The notes under the pieces are model-generated. The model saw only the letters and a list, made by a program, of their open reading frames with translations. It did no database searches and had not been told where the DNA came from. Below, piece after piece: positions 9,321 through 18,386 of a DNA stretch of 64,000 nucleotides; positions within the stretch are counted from its first letter, which is position 1, and the number at the start of each line of letters is the position of its first letter. The stretch spans positions 496,001 through 560,000 of the forward strand of contig NZ_FOJT01000001.1 of the NCBI RefSeq assembly GCF_900111965.1. The letters run 5' to 3'. This DNA is from Flavobacterium swingsii. GTDB taxonomy: Bacteria > Bacteroidota > Bacteroidia > Flavobacteriales > Flavobacteriaceae. The position numbers and the translations under genes are program-made.

Positions 9321-10781
9321 TTATTTATTTAGTTGTTCTAAAATTTCTTTTACAATTTGCATGTCATCAAAATCATGACGAACGCCGTTTATTTCTTGAT
9401 ATGTTTCGTGTCCTTTTCCTGCAATGAGAATAATATCATTCGGTTCTGCTAGTTGGCAAGCTGTTTTTATGGCTTGTTTTCTGTCAGTAATAGACATGTA
9501 TTTTTTATAATTAATTGGTGTAATTCCGGCTTCCATTTCGGCAATAATCGTTTCCGGATTTTCGGTTCTTGGATTATCCGAAGTAAGAATCGCTTTATCG
9601 CTCATTTCTGAAGCGATATTTGCCATTATTGGACGTTTGATTTTGTCACGATCACCGCCGCAACCTACAATTGTTATGAGTTGTTCGTTGCGAGTACGAA
9701 TGTCATTTATAGTGCTCAATACGTTTTCTAAAGCATCTGGCGTGTGTGCGTAATCGACAATTGCCGTGATATTTTTTTCTGAAACTATAAACTGAAAACG
9801 TCCTGAAACACTTTCTAATTCTGATAAAAGTCTTAAAACTTCTAATTTTTCAATCCCTAATTCGATGGCCACTCCGTAAATTGCCAATAAATTATAAGCA
9901 TTGAAAGTTCCAATCAATCGAACCCAAACTTCTTGTTCGTTTATTTTCAATAACAATCCGCTTAACTGATTTTCGATGATAATTGCTTTATAATCAGCAT
10001 AGGTTTTTAATGCATAAGACAATTTTCTTGCCTTGGTATTTTGCATCATTACAGCACCATTTTTATCATCGATATTAGACAGCGCAAATGCATTTTTAGG
10101 CAAATTATCGAAGAATGATTTCTTCACATCGCGATACTCTGCAAATGTTGGGTGGTAATCTAAATGGTCGTGAGATAAGTTTGTAAAAACGCCACCTACG
10201 AATTGTAAACCTTCGGTACGTTTTTGATGAATTCCGTGCGAACTCACTTCCATAAAGCAATATTCGCAACCAGCTTCGGCCATTTTATCTAAATAATAAT
10301 TGATGGTTAATGAATCTGGTGTGGTGTGAGTTGCTTTATATTCTACTTCATCGACCAAGATTTTTACAGTAGAAAGTAATCCGACTTTGAAACCTGCTTT
10401 TTTGAATAATTGATATAATAATGAGGCAATTGTTGTTTTTCCGTTGGTTCCCGTGATTCCAACTAATTGCAATTTCTGTGATGGATTATCATAAAAATTT
10501 GTTGCCAAATAGGCCAAAGCTGCATTGGTATCTTTTACTTTTACATAAGTAATTTGTGGCAATAAATCGGTTGGTAAAGTGTCGCAAATAATTGCAGAAG
10601 CACCAAGAGAAATGGCTTTGTCTATAAACTCATGTCCGTTTGAAACCGAACCGCGAATAGCTACAAAAGCATCATTTGATTCTATTTTTCGGGAATCAAA
10701 ATGAATATTATTCACAGCAACATCGGTTGAACCGTGAACAACTTCGAGAGCGACTTTATATAAAATTTCTTTTAAAACCAT
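9321..10781 (-). CDS. murE: UDP-MurNAc-L-Ala-D-Glu--diamino acid ligase MurE (meso-DAP type)
   Basis: 486 aa Mur ligase adding the third stem-peptide residue in the cytoplasm. The P-loop is GTNGKT (111-116), the carbamylated-lysine region is present, and the substrate-selecting motif is DNPR (402-405). In characterised MurE enzymes DNPR marks meso-diaminopimelate as substrate, whereas L-lysine enzymes have a different tetrad. The cell wall is therefore predicted to be of the DAP type. The start lies 1 bp after the ftsI stop. Confidence 0.96.
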   Translation of the reverse strand: MVLKEILYKVALEVVHGSTDVAVNNIHFDSRKIESNDAFVAIRGSVSNGHEFIDKAISLGASAIICDTLPTDLLPQITYVKVKDTNAALAYLATNFYDNPSQKLQLVGITGTNGKTTIASLLYQLFKKAGFKVGLLSTVKILVDEVEYKATHTTPDSLTINYYLDKMAEAGCEYCFMEVSSHGIHQKRTEGLQFVGGVFTNLSHDHLDYHPTFAEYRDVKKSFFDNLPKNAFALSNIDDKNGAVMMQNTKARKLSYALKTYADYKAIIIENQLSGLLLKINEQEVWVRLIGTFNAYNLLAIYGVAIELGIEKLEVLRLLSELESVSGRFQFIVSEKNITAIVDYAHTPDALENVLSTINDIRTRNEQLITIVGCGGDRDKIKRPIMANIASEMSDKAILTSDNPRTENPETIIAEMEAGITPINYKKYMSITDRKQAIKTACQLAEPNDIILIAGKGHETYQEINGVRHDFDDMQIVKEILEQLNK

Positions 10782-10782
10782 T

Positions 10783-12783
10783 TTATGACAATTCTAAAAT
10801 TATTGTATTGTTTTTTAATATCGGCTGACCTGCTTGTATCGATTGTTTTTTAACTTTTCCAACACCGATAGCTTTTACTTTCATACCTAAATTTTCTAGT
10901 AGTGCTACCGCATCCATTCCAGACATACCGTGTAAATTGGGTATTGCTTTTGGTTTTTTATTAACCTTATCATTGTAAGTCAAATAATTTTTGTCCTGAG
11001 CAGGATTATTTTTTTTAATGTTTTTTACGACATTAGTTGATGGTACATCGGTAAATACTTTTTGTGCAATTCTTTTAAAAACTGGCCCAGCAACATCGGC
11101 TCCGTAATAATTATTTTTTGATGTATTTGGTTTGTGCACCACCACAATACAAGAGTATTTAGGATTTTCGGCAGGGAAATATCCTGCAAAAGAAGAGGCG
11201 TAATACATACTTCCATCGGTTTTATGGTAATCCACTTTTGCAGTTCCTGTTTTACCAGCCATTGAAAAATCTTTAGAATACAGTTTTGAACCCGTCCCTT
11301 TTTTAACTACATTTTGAAGTACAGCACGCACTTTTTTCAGTGTTTCATCAGAACATATTTTCGGATTGATGACTTGTTTGTCGAACTTCTTGATGGTTTT
11401 ATTCCATTCTTTAACTTCTTGAACAAACATTGGTTTAACCATTTCGCCATTATTTGCTACAGCATTATATAAGGTTAAAGTTTGTAATGGCGTTACAGAA
11501 ACTCCGTACCCAAATGCCATCCACTGAAGTGAAATCGCACTCCAATTGTTGTCTGAAGGTTGGGGAATAACTGGAGTTCCTTCTCCTTTGAAAGGCAATC
11601 CGAGTGGTTTGTTTAAACCTAAATTTACAATTCTGTCAGTAAATTGTTTTGGATTGTTTTTATAATTTTCATAAACCGCCTGTACCATAATCGTGTTAGA
11701 AGAAACTTCGAATCCTCTGGCTAAAGATATTTTACCGTAACCGCCTTCGTGAGAATCACGAACTTTTTCTCCTCTGTATGTAATTTCTCCACCTTTGCTG
11801 TCGTAAACCTTACTTGTATCAATTTTTTTATCGTCTAATAAAGCAATTAAATCTATTAATTTGAATGTAGAACCTGGCTCGTGCGATTCTCCAACAGCAT
11901 AATTGATGGTTTCATAATAAGAGCCATCTTTGTCTTTCCCTAGGTTAGAAATGGCTTTTACTGCTCCTGTTTTGGTTTCCATTACCACAACACAACCGTG
12001 ATCGGCATCATATTCGATTAATTGTTTTAGCAAAGCATGATGTGCGATGTCTTGTATGTAAACGTCGATTGTAGAAACAATATCATAGCCGTCTTGTGGC
12101 TCTACTTCGTTATTGTCACGAATGGGTTTCCACTGACCTTGTGCAATTTTTTGTTTTACTACTTTTCCGTCTTTACCATTTAAGTATTTTCCGTAAGCGC
12201 CTTCTATTCCTACTGGCAACAGTTTTCCGCTGTCGTCATAACGCTCATAACCAATTGTTCTTGCTGCAATTTTTCCGATAGGATGCTCACGAACGGTTCT
12301 TTGTTCGGTAATCATGCCGCCTTTATTAGGACCAAGATTAAATAAAGGAAATTTTTTGACCGTAGCATATTGGGTATAACTCAAATCTTTAGCCAAAAGA
12401 AAATACCTGTTTTTATTAGCTCTAGCTTTCCTGAAATCATTCAAATAAGCACTAGAAGGTTTTTTTAATAAAACGGAAAGTGAATCCGATAAGTCTTTAA
12501 TATAAGAATCGAAATTTTCTTTGCTTGGAGCTAAAGCATCAAAACGGATTGTGTATTTAGGAATTGAGGTTGCAAGTAAACTTCCGTCAGAAGAATATAC
12601 ATTACCACGATTAGCAGGAATTACAAAATTCTTAATAGATCTGTCTTTGGCTAATTTTCGATAATAATCACCTTCAACCCACTGTATATTAGTGAGTTTT
12701 ACACTTACAGCCGTTACCATTAGTAGAATAACTAAAGCAATTACGTATATACGTTTTAAAATATTTCTATCTTCTATTGCCAT
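10783..12783 (-). CDS. ftsI: Division-specific class B penicillin-binding protein (FtsI/PBP3) with PASTA domain
   Basis: 666 aa. A cytoplasmic stub and one transmembrane helix (about 11-30) precede the PBP dimerisation domain and the transpeptidase domain. The catalytic motifs are intact: STFK (305-308, acylated serine S305), SSN (361-363) and KTGT (511-514). The C-terminal 60 residues (from about KAIPNLHGM) form one PASTA domain, as in SpoVD-type PBPs and other Bacteroidetes FtsI. It cross-links septal peptidoglycan and should pair with FtsW. The start codon overlaps the ftsL 3' end by 10 nt. Confidence 0.96.
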   Translation of the reverse strand: MAIEDRNILKRIYVIALVILLMVTAVSVKLTNIQWVEGDYYRKLAKDRSIKNFVIPANRGNVYSSDGSLLATSIPKYTIRFDALAPSKENFDSYIKDLSDSLSVLLKKPSSAYLNDFRKARANKNRYFLLAKDLSYTQYATVKKFPLFNLGPNKGGMITEQRTVREHPIGKIAARTIGYERYDDSGKLLPVGIEGAYGKYLNGKDGKVVKQKIAQGQWKPIRDNNEVEPQDGYDIVSTIDVYIQDIAHHALLKQLIEYDADHGCVVVMETKTGAVKAISNLGKDKDGSYYETINYAVGESHEPGSTFKLIDLIALLDDKKIDTSKVYDSKGGEITYRGEKVRDSHEGGYGKISLARGFEVSSNTIMVQAVYENYKNNPKQFTDRIVNLGLNKPLGLPFKGEGTPVIPQPSDNNWSAISLQWMAFGYGVSVTPLQTLTLYNAVANNGEMVKPMFVQEVKEWNKTIKKFDKQVINPKICSDETLKKVRAVLQNVVKKGTGSKLYSKDFSMAGKTGTAKVDYHKTDGSMYYASSFAGYFPAENPKYSCIVVVHKPNTSKNNYYGADVAGPVFKRIAQKVFTDVPSTNVVKNIKKNNPAQDKNYLTYNDKVNKKPKAIPNLHGMSGMDAVALLENLGMKVKAIGVGKVKKQSIQAGQPILKNNTIILELS

Positions 12784-13115
12784 ATTTTATACCAAGGAGT
12801 TTTTTCTTTGATTACTTTTATTTTTTTTGGTGGTACTGATGATGGTAAAATTCCTTTATCTACCATTTCTTCCGCCACAGTCGATTCCATTTTTATTTTC
12901 ATTAATTCCGAACGTCTGTCTACAAACTCCGAACGCAATTCTTTTACATCATTCGTTAAATCGGCAATTTGAAAAATTTTTTTCTCGTAACTATGTGTGT
13001 TTGCAATCATTATTATAGCCAACAAAAGCAGAAACACAATGAATCGCCAATTTTTTGTAGCGTCTTCATTGACAAGAAATCTTGCTTTTAATATGTCATA
13101 AAAATTGCCTTTCAT
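12774..13115 (-). CDS. ftsL: FtsL-like small division membrane protein
   Basis: 113 aa bitopic protein. The N-terminal cytoplasmic part (MKGNFYDILKARFLVNEDAT) is followed by a hydrophobic helix (about residues 27-46) and a periplasmic coiled-coil-like stretch (about 50-85) with heptad-like hydrophobics. This is the FtsL/FtsB plan. The family has almost no sequence conservation, so position between rsmH and ftsI is the main support. I use the ATG at 13115, which follows the rsmH stop by one base; the upstream ATG at 13148 would place 11 extra codons inside rsmH. Confidence 0.85.
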   Translation of the reverse strand: MKGNFYDILKARFLVNEDATKNWRFIVFLLLLAIIMIANTHSYEKKIFQIADLTNDVKELRSEFVDRRSELMKIKMESTVAEEMVDKGILPSSVPPKKIKVIKEKTPWYKIWQ

Positions 13116-13116
13116 T

Positions 13117-14013
13117 TTACTTTTTTTCAGCAATTCGAAGCTTTGCACTTCGAGCTCGATTATTTATTTTAATTTCCGCATTTGAAGGAATAATCATTTT
13201 TCCAATTAGCTTGAAAGGAACTTCGAATCTCCCAAAGAAATCTTTTTCAGGCTCACCTTCAAACAATCCGTTTTTCATAAATCTTTTTACCAATCGGTCT
13301 TCCAGTGAATGATAAGAAATAACACTTAACCTTCCACCTTCACCCAAGACTTCTAGCGATTGTTCTAAAAATTCTCTCAAAACATCCATTTCTTGATTTA
13401 CTTCGATACGGATAGATTGGTATATTTGGGCCAAAATTTTATGCGCTTTGTTATTAGGTAAAAATCTAGCCAAAACTTGTTTTAAATCTTCTGTATTTAC
13501 TATTTTTTCTTTTTCACGAGCTTCAATAATTGCTCTTGAAATTGCCAAAGCATTTCCTAACTCTCCGTATTCCGAAAAAATACGACGCAAGTTTGCTTCA
13601 TCATATTCATTAACAACATTGAAAGCTGTTAAATCATTTTTCTTACTCATTCTCATATCCAATTCGGCATCAAAACGAGTAGAAAAACCTCTTTCAGGAA
13701 CGTCAAACTGATGAGAAGAAACACCCAAATCAGCAAGAATTCCGTCTACTTTTTTAATTCCGTTAAAACGCAAGAACCTTTTTATATATCTGAAGTTTTC
13801 TTGTATTAATGTAAATCTTTCGTCTGGCAAAGCATTTTTCCAAGCATCTTCATCTTGATCGAAGCCAAATAATTTTCCGTCAGGACCAAGGCGAGATAGA
13901 ATTTCTTTCGAATGTCCTCCGCCACCAAAAGTTACATCTACATACACTCCGTCTGGCTTAATATTTAAACCATCAACCGTTTCTTTTAGCAAAACTGGAT
14001 TATGATATTCCAT
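13117..14013 (-). CDS. rsmH: 16S rRNA (cytosine1402-N4)-methyltransferase RsmH (MraW)
   Basis: 298 aa SAM-dependent enzyme that N4-methylates C1402 in the 16S rRNA P-site. The SAM-binding loop DVTFGGGGHS and the DLGVSSHQ motif are clear, as is the C-terminal SYHSLEDRLVK segment. Three ATG starts are possible (14025, 14019, 14013). The family normally begins right at YHNPVLLKETV, so 14013 is preferred. All three overlap the end of mraZ, indicating coupling. The gene is the second member of the dcw operon. Confidence 0.96.
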   Translation of the reverse strand: MEYHNPVLLKETVDGLNIKPDGVYVDVTFGGGGHSKEILSRLGPDGKLFGFDQDEDAWKNALPDERFTLIQENFRYIKRFLRFNGIKKVDGILADLGVSSHQFDVPERGFSTRFDAELDMRMSKKNDLTAFNVVNEYDEANLRRIFSEYGELGNALAISRAIIEAREKEKIVNTEDLKQVLARFLPNNKAHKILAQIYQSIRIEVNQEMDVLREFLEQSLEVLGEGGRLSVISYHSLEDRLVKRFMKNGLFEGEPEKDFFGRFEVPFKLIGKMIIPSNAEIKINNRARSAKLRIAEKK

Positions 14014-14473
14014 TGTCATCGTCATTTACGTTACCCATTACTTCTTCTGCCAAATCTGCAAAATCTCCAACCGAATCATCAATCGCTTTTTCGTATAAAT
14101 CTTTATCCCAAATTTCAATAATATTTACTGCCGAAGACAACACAATATCTTTTGAAACCGAAGCAAAAACCGCCAAATCTTTTGGAATTAACAATCGCCC
14201 CGTCGCATCAATTTCGACAACACGAACACCAGCAGTAAAACGACGAATAAAATCGTTGTTTTTCTTTACAAAACGATTCAGCTTGTTAATTTTTTGCATC
14301 ATCATATTCCACTCTTGCATTGGATACAATTCCAAGCATTGCTGAAAAACCGAACGCTTCAACACAAAGCCTTCTTGCAAAGACGTGTTCAGCTGCTTCT
14401 TCAAAGGATTAGGCATCATGAGCCTTCCTTTAGAATCGACCTTACATTCGTATGTTCCAACAATGGTATTCAA
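14000..14473 (-). CDS. mraZ: Transcriptional regulator MraZ
   Basis: 157 aa with two SpoVT/AbrB-like half-domains, each carrying the diagnostic DxxxR motif (DSKGR near residue 10 and DATGR near 90). MraZ forms a ring-shaped oligomer that binds tandem boxes upstream of its own gene and regulates the dcw operon. An ATG at 14524 is open in frame, but I favour the TTG at 14473. It gives the family N-terminus (M)NTIVGTYECKVD, and the ATG at 14524 lies upstream of the -7 promoter element at 14501-14508. The three candidate operator boxes are annotated separately. Confidence 0.94.
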   Translation of the reverse strand: MNTIVGTYECKVDSKGRLMMPNPLKKQLNTSLQEGFVLKRSVFQQCLELYPMQEWNMMMQKINKLNRFVKKNNDFIRRFTAGVRVVEIDATGRLLIPKDLAVFASVSKDIVLSSAVNIIEIWDKDLYEKAIDDSVGDFADLAEEVMGNVNDDDNGIS

Positions 14474-14500
14474 GTAGTTATGATTTTGTATGATAGTTAG

Positions 14501-14508
14501 CAAATATA
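14501..14508 (-). promoter_or_regulatory. Promoter -7 element of the dcw operon (TATATTTG)
   Basis: The minus strand reads TATATTTG, a match to the Bacteroidetes TAnnTTTG -7 consensus, 27 bp upstream of the proposed mraZ TTG start. A TTTTG lies about 25 bp further upstream, longer than the usual 17-23 bp spacing, so the -33 part is weak. The MraZ boxes fall over the -33 region, where binding would block RNA polymerase. Confidence 0.55.
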
Positions 14509-14518
14509 AATAATTATT

Positions 14519-14548
14519 TACCACCTTTTACCACAAAATACCACTTTG
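14519..14548 (-). promoter_or_regulatory. Three MraZ operator boxes (GTGGTA x3, 10-bp spacing)
   Basis: On the minus strand three 10-bp units follow each other: CAAAGTGGTA, TTTTGTGGTA, AAAGGTGGTA. The GTGGTA cores lie at 14539-14544, 14529-14534 and 14519-14524. MraZ operators described in E. coli (TGGGN boxes) and Mycoplasma (AAAGTGG-type boxes) are also tandem direct repeats of about 10-bp period upstream of mraZ. The first unit contains AAAGTGGT exactly. The repeat sits just upstream of the -7 element, which fits autorepression. Confidence 0.75.
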
Positions 14549-14653
14549 TTGATAAGTTTTAGCTTTTTTGACGCTAAACAAATGCAAAATCAAGAAGAAT
14601 CAATATTCTAGACTTATTAACAAAAAAATGATGTTATAAAAAAAGACACGATT

Positions 14654-14681
14654 TATATTTGGTATTTTAGTCCTATATTTG
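14654..14681 (+). promoter_or_regulatory. Candidate promoter region of the divergent hydrolase gene
   Basis: Two TATATTTG elements occur on the plus strand at 14654-14661 and 14674-14681, both matching TAnnTTTG. The downstream one would start transcription around 14688, close to the TTG start at 14704. No good -33 TTTG at the right distance was found, so which element is used is unclear. Confidence 0.4.
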
Positions 14682-14703
14682 CATCTATTTAAAGACAAAA
14701 CGA

Positions 14704-15474
14704 TTGACTGTGGATAACTTAAAGAAAGAAGGTAAATACGAATATTTTGAAGCTGGAGAAGGAACACCAATTATCATTTTGCACGGATTAATGGGCGGTC
14801 TAAGTAATTTTGACGGTGTTGCCAATTATTTTCCTGCAAAAGGTTATAAAGTTGTTATACCTCAATTGCCATTATACACACAAAACATACTAAAAACTAA
14901 CGTAAAAGCTTTCTCGAAATACGTTAAAGATTTTATCACATACAAAGGTTTTGACAGAGTAATTCTTGTTGGAAATTCATTGGGCGGACACATTGCTTTA
15001 TATTTTACAAAAATGTATCCAGAACGCGTTTCTGGGCTTGTAATTACAGGAAGTTCAGGGCTTTACGAAAGCGCTATGGGTGATAGTTATCCAAAACGTG
15101 GTGATTACGAATATATTAGAAAAAAAGCAGAAGATGTGTTCCATAATCCAGCAATTGCAACCAAAGAAATCATTGACGAAGTATATGCTACGGTAAATGA
15201 CAGAATAAAATTAATAAAAACATTGACTATTGCAAAAAGTGCCATTCGTCATAATATGGCCAAAGATTTGCCGAAAATGCATGTTCCCATAGGAATTATT
15301 TGGGGTAGAAACGACAAAGTAACACCACCAAATGTTGCCGAAGAATTTCATAAATTATTACCCAATTCGACTTTATATTGGATTGAAAATTGCGGTCACG
15401 CAGCGATGATGGAACATCCAGACGAGTTTAACCGTTTGCTTGATGAATGGTTGACTACAAAAGCAGAACATTAA
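14704..15474 (+). CDS. Alpha/beta-fold hydrolase
   Basis: 256 aa. The nucleophile elbow GNSLGG (Ser near residue 98), the oxyanion region HGLMGG (near 28-33), an acid in the GRNDKVTPP loop and the catalytic His in NCGHAAMMEHP are all in place, giving a full Ser-Asp-His triad. No signal peptide, so it is cytoplasmic. Substrate is unknown; many esterases, lipases and C-C hydrolases share this pattern. It begins at a TTG (14704); a GTG at 14710 is an alternative. It is divergent from mraZ and 58 bp upstream of engB, with which it may form an operon. Confidence 0.85.
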   Translation: MTVDNLKKEGKYEYFEAGEGTPIIILHGLMGGLSNFDGVANYFPAKGYKVVIPQLPLYTQNILKTNVKAFSKYVKDFITYKGFDRVILVGNSLGGHIALYFTKMYPERVSGLVITGSSGLYESAMGDSYPKRGDYEYIRKKAEDVFHNPAIATKEIIDEVYATVNDRIKLIKTLTIAKSAIRHNMAKDLPKMHVPIGIIWGRNDKVTPPNVAEEFHKLLPNSTLYWIENCGHAAMMEHPDEFNRLLDEWLTTKAEH

Positions 15475-15532
15475 AAACTGACTTGTTCTTTAAAAAATAA
15501 TTATACCGCTATTTTAGTGTAAAACATATTAA

Positions 15533-16153
15533 ATGAAAATTAATACCGCCGAATTTATAATAAGCAATTCCATCGTAAGTTTGTGTCCGCAAGAACGCAT
15601 ACCAGAATACGCTTTTATTGGACGATCTAACGTTGGGAAATCATCGTTAATAAACATGTTAACCAATCACAAAAGTTTGGCTAAAACTTCCGGAAGGCCC
15701 GGAAAAACACAGCTAATAAATCATTTTAAGATAAATAACAATTGGTTTCTTGTCGATTTACCAGGTTATGGTTATGCCAAAGTCTCTAAAAAAACAAAAG
15801 AAGTATTTCAGCAATTTATTACCGATTATTTCGAAAAAAGAGAACAACTAGTTTGTGCTTTTGTACTAATAGACATTCGCCACGAGGCACAAAAAATAGA
15901 TTTAGAATTTATCACTTACCTTGGCGAAATCGAATTGCCTTTTTGTATCGTTTTTACCAAAGCAGACAAAATTAGTAAAGGAAAAGTAGACCAACACGTA
16001 GCGGCTTATCGCAAAGCTTTGCTTGCCAATAATTGGGCAGAGATGCCACATCATTTTGTTACTTCTGCAACGGAACATACAGGAAAAGAAAGTCTTTTAA
16101 GTTATATAGACGAAGTAAATCAAGAAATTTTTAAGGAGAATAACGAATTTTAA
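15533..16153 (+). CDS. engB: Ribosome biogenesis GTPase EngB/YsxC
   Basis: 206 aa TRAFAC GTPase needed for 50S subunit assembly. The G1 loop GRSNVGKSS (about 29-37), the G2 threonine region (SGRPGKTQ), the G3 motif DLPGYG and the G4 motif TKAD are all present. The length is normal for EngB. The last 4 nt overlap the end of the convergent gene at 16150. Confidence 0.96.
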   Translation: MKINTAEFIISNSIVSLCPQERIPEYAFIGRSNVGKSSLINMLTNHKSLAKTSGRPGKTQLINHFKINNNWFLVDLPGYGYAKVSKKTKEVFQQFITDYFEKREQLVCAFVLIDIRHEAQKIDLEFITYLGEIELPFCIVFTKADKISKGKVDQHVAAYRKALLANNWAEMPHHFVTSATEHTGKESLLSYIDEVNQEIFKENNEF

Positions 16154-16953
16154 TTACTGAAATTAATTTGTAAACGAAAAAGAAAATCAATTGGTTCATT
16201 TTCAAGACCTAGAGCAGGTTCCAATTTAGGCATTCTTTCTATTACTTTTTTGAAAGCTTCCTTAATATCGTTATTTGGATTATCAACATCAATTAGCCCA
16301 ACTATTCCATTTTTGTCTATTTTTAAGTAAATTCTAATGGTTTTAAGACTACCCTTTTCTTCAAAAATCAAATACCTGCCAATATAATCTGCAATTCCAT
16401 TGCTTAAGCAAACTGATTGCTCTTCCAAAGTATTATCTTTTTTGCAATTTCCAAACAATGGCAAAATCTTAAAATTTCTCTTTATTTCTTTTTGCTTAAC
16501 AGCATCGGGAGAAATTCTAATTAGATACATCTCTTTAGAAAAAAAGAATTTTGCAAAAGTTTTAAATTGGTAACCTACAGGCGTCTTTTTAATTAATGAA
16601 ATAGCTGGTGTAAAAATAGGGAAATCATTTATGATTTTAATAAACTCAGAATCAAGATAATTACTTTCGGATTTAACAAAAGTATAATCTTTAACAACCT
16701 TACCTGTTTCACCAATTACATAGCTTATTTCAAAAGAAATAGTATCTCCTTCTTTAAAATTAGCTTCAATATTAGAATAATTAATGTTTTTTAAAATTGT
16801 TTGAATAGATTTCTTACCTAAATCTAAATATTTTGCTTCATTATTTAAATTAATACTACTTCCATAAAAAGTTGGGATTACCATTCTTATATCTTGACAA
16901 AAAACATTATTAAAAATGCTTGAAATCACCAATATAAATAAATATTTCTTCAT
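16150..16953 (-). CDS. Secreted protein with two TonB-C-like domains
   Basis: 267 aa with a signal peptide (MKKYLFILVISSIFNNVFCQ). Two regions fit the TonB C-terminal pattern, a beta strand with a Gly-Lys/Gly-Ile turn followed by an acidic helix and a P-x-F/L-x-PA segment. These are about residues 70-135 (IGETGKVV ... FPIFTPAISL) and about 205-265 (IDKNGIVG ... MPKLEPALGL). There is no N-terminal membrane anchor like that of genuine TonB, so it is more likely a periplasmic protein using the fold for binding. It follows gldC by 14 bp and could be the last gene of the gldB-gldC operon. The function is unknown. Confidence 0.7.
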   Translation of the reverse strand: MKKYLFILVISSIFNNVFCQDIRMVIPTFYGSSINLNNEAKYLDLGKKSIQTILKNINYSNIEANFKEGDTISFEISYVIGETGKVVKDYTFVKSESNYLDSEFIKIINDFPIFTPAISLIKKTPVGYQFKTFAKFFFSKEMYLIRISPDAVKQKEIKRNFKILPLFGNCKKDNTLEEQSVCLSNGIADYIGRYLIFEEKGSLKTIRIYLKIDKNGIVGLIDVDNPNNDIKEAFKKVIERMPKLEPALGLENEPIDFLFRLQINFSN

Positions 16954-16967
16954 CTTTTAAACGTATT

Positions 16968-17291
16968 TTACTTTTTCAATTCTAGCTTTTCTGCAAAATA
17001 GTCGCAAAAATCTTTCATGGTATCGGTCATTTTTTCGTCGCCCGTAGCACGATGAAAAGTATCTGCCATGGCAACTAATGTTTGATGAAAAAATACTTTC
17101 ATTTCATCGACAGGCATGTCTTTTGTCCATAAATCTATTCGCATGGTTTCTTGGGCTTTGTTATCCCAAATAGAAAGCATAATCGCCTTTGTTTCCTCAG
17201 TTTCGACACCGCCATCTTGTGCTGACCAATGTAGCTTTTCGGGAACACGATTTTCGTCTAATTGTATGTTAAATTTTATTTCAGAAGTCAT
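16968..17291 (-). CDS. gldC: Gliding motility protein GldC
   Basis: 107 aa soluble protein. The sequence (TSEIKFNIQLDENRVPEKLHWSAQ at the start) and the position just after gldB match flavobacterial GldC. It has no signal peptide or membrane segment, so it should be cytoplasmic. In F. johnsoniae gldC mutants glide poorly but are not completely non-motile. Its biochemical role is unknown. It lies 39 bp downstream of gldB. Confidence 0.92.
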   Translation of the reverse strand: MTSEIKFNIQLDENRVPEKLHWSAQDGGVETEETKAIMLSIWDNKAQETMRIDLWTKDMPVDEMKVFFHQTLVAMADTFHRATGDEKMTDTMKDFCDYFAEKLELKK

Positions 17292-17330
17292 TTTTTTGAT
17301 TTTTATTTTTCTAATAAAGAAAATTCGTAA

Positions 17331-18287
17331 TTACTTTTTCGGTTTGTATTTAGATTTTTGAAAAATATCTTTGGCATCCATAGCCATCATTTGTTGCATT
17401 GGGACATCATTGTTTTCCATAAACGAACGTACGATTTGTAAACCAAACCACGCTCCTATTCTTCCTGGCGTTTCGTTGTCTGACGTTAATCCGAATTTAG
17501 AAAACGGCGCTGGACTTATAAATCGTTGTGACATTTTAGGGTCGGTATCATACAATAATTTTTCTTCGATGAAGAATCTCCACATATTTGCTTCATTATA
17601 TTTACAATATTTAAGCTGCTCTGGCGTGTAGCAAATTTTGTCTTCGTCTGAGTATTCTGGCAACAAAACATCGTTTAAATACAATTGTTTTCCTGAATAT
17701 ATCATGAGCGATAATAAATCTTTTTGAGTTGGAGGCTTCACTTTTGTTCTAGAAAAACTCTCTACAATATCTGGTAGTATTTGTGAAGGCTCGAAAGTTT
17801 GCTTCATATAATTTGGGAATTCATAAAATTTATGATTTTTTCCTAAATATAATTCTAACGAAATAATTAATGCTTTTTCTGTATAAATTACCTTATAATC
17901 TGTATCCATTTCCTGAATCACAGTATATACTTTTGGGATTTGTGTTTTTGGGTAATAGTATTTGATGTAACGAAATAAATCTTCTATTTCGGCTGTTTCT
18001 TTATCGAAATCACCATAACGTTTTTGCACCTCAGCATATAATTCTCTCCAAAGCGGATTTTGCATTTTATTGACCAAAACCGAATCCGATATTGATGGCG
18101 GAAAAAATTCAGGATATTGTGCTTTTAGTTTTGGCAATTCGGTTACTGGCGTTTCAAAAAAAGCTTTATCGTAACGATCTACTTTTATATTTACCGGTAT
18201 TTCTTCTGCAGCTTCTTGAATTTTGCTCTTTTTAGAACACGAAACAATGGCAAATAGGAATAGAACAAGTACAATGTATTTTTTCAT
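17331..18287 (-). CDS. gldB: Gliding motility lipoprotein GldB
   Basis: 318 aa. The N-terminus MKKYIVLVLFLFAIVSC is a lipoprotein signal peptide with the lipobox Cys at residue 17, so the protein is lipid-anchored in the envelope. The remaining sequence, including DRYDKAFFETP and the FFPPSISDSV region, matches GldB. In F. johnsoniae gldB is required for gliding and is linked to gldC, as here. The ATG at 18287 is preferred over 18293 because it gives the standard lipoprotein start. Stability or assembly of the GldK/T9SS machinery is the likely role; this is inference. Confidence 0.92.
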   Translation of the reverse strand: MKKYIVLVLFLFAIVSCSKKSKIQEAAEEIPVNIKVDRYDKAFFETPVTELPKLKAQYPEFFPPSISDSVLVNKMQNPLWRELYAEVQKRYGDFDKETAEIEDLFRYIKYYYPKTQIPKVYTVIQEMDTDYKVIYTEKALIISLELYLGKNHKFYEFPNYMKQTFEPSQILPDIVESFSRTKVKPPTQKDLLSLMIYSGKQLYLNDVLLPEYSDEDKICYTPEQLKYCKYNEANMWRFFIEEKLLYDTDPKMSQRFISPAPFSKFGLTSDNETPGRIGAWFGLQIVRSFMENNDVPMQQMMAMDAKDIFQKSKYKPKK

Positions 18288-18300
18288 AAACATGATTTTT

Positions 18301-18380
18301 TAGCCCAGATAGCAGTGGAAATCCTTTTGTTTTTTTCTTTAAAAAATAAAAGATTGAAACGTATAGCTGGAATAGCTCCT
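18301..18380 (+). ncRNA. Structured RNA element, copy A (Flavo-1-like)
   Basis: This is one of four related elements in the window. It begins TAGCCCAGATAGCAG and ends ATAGCTGGAATAGCTCC. The outer helix pairs CCAG with CTGG. The inner hairpin pairs CTTTTgTTTTTT with AAAAAAtAAAAG. It lies between the divergent gldB and nadE, just upstream of the nadE -7 element. The sequence and phylum fit the Flavo-1 motif; the name is from memory and needs a covariance-model search. Confidence 0.6.
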
Positions 18381-18386
18381 AATTAT

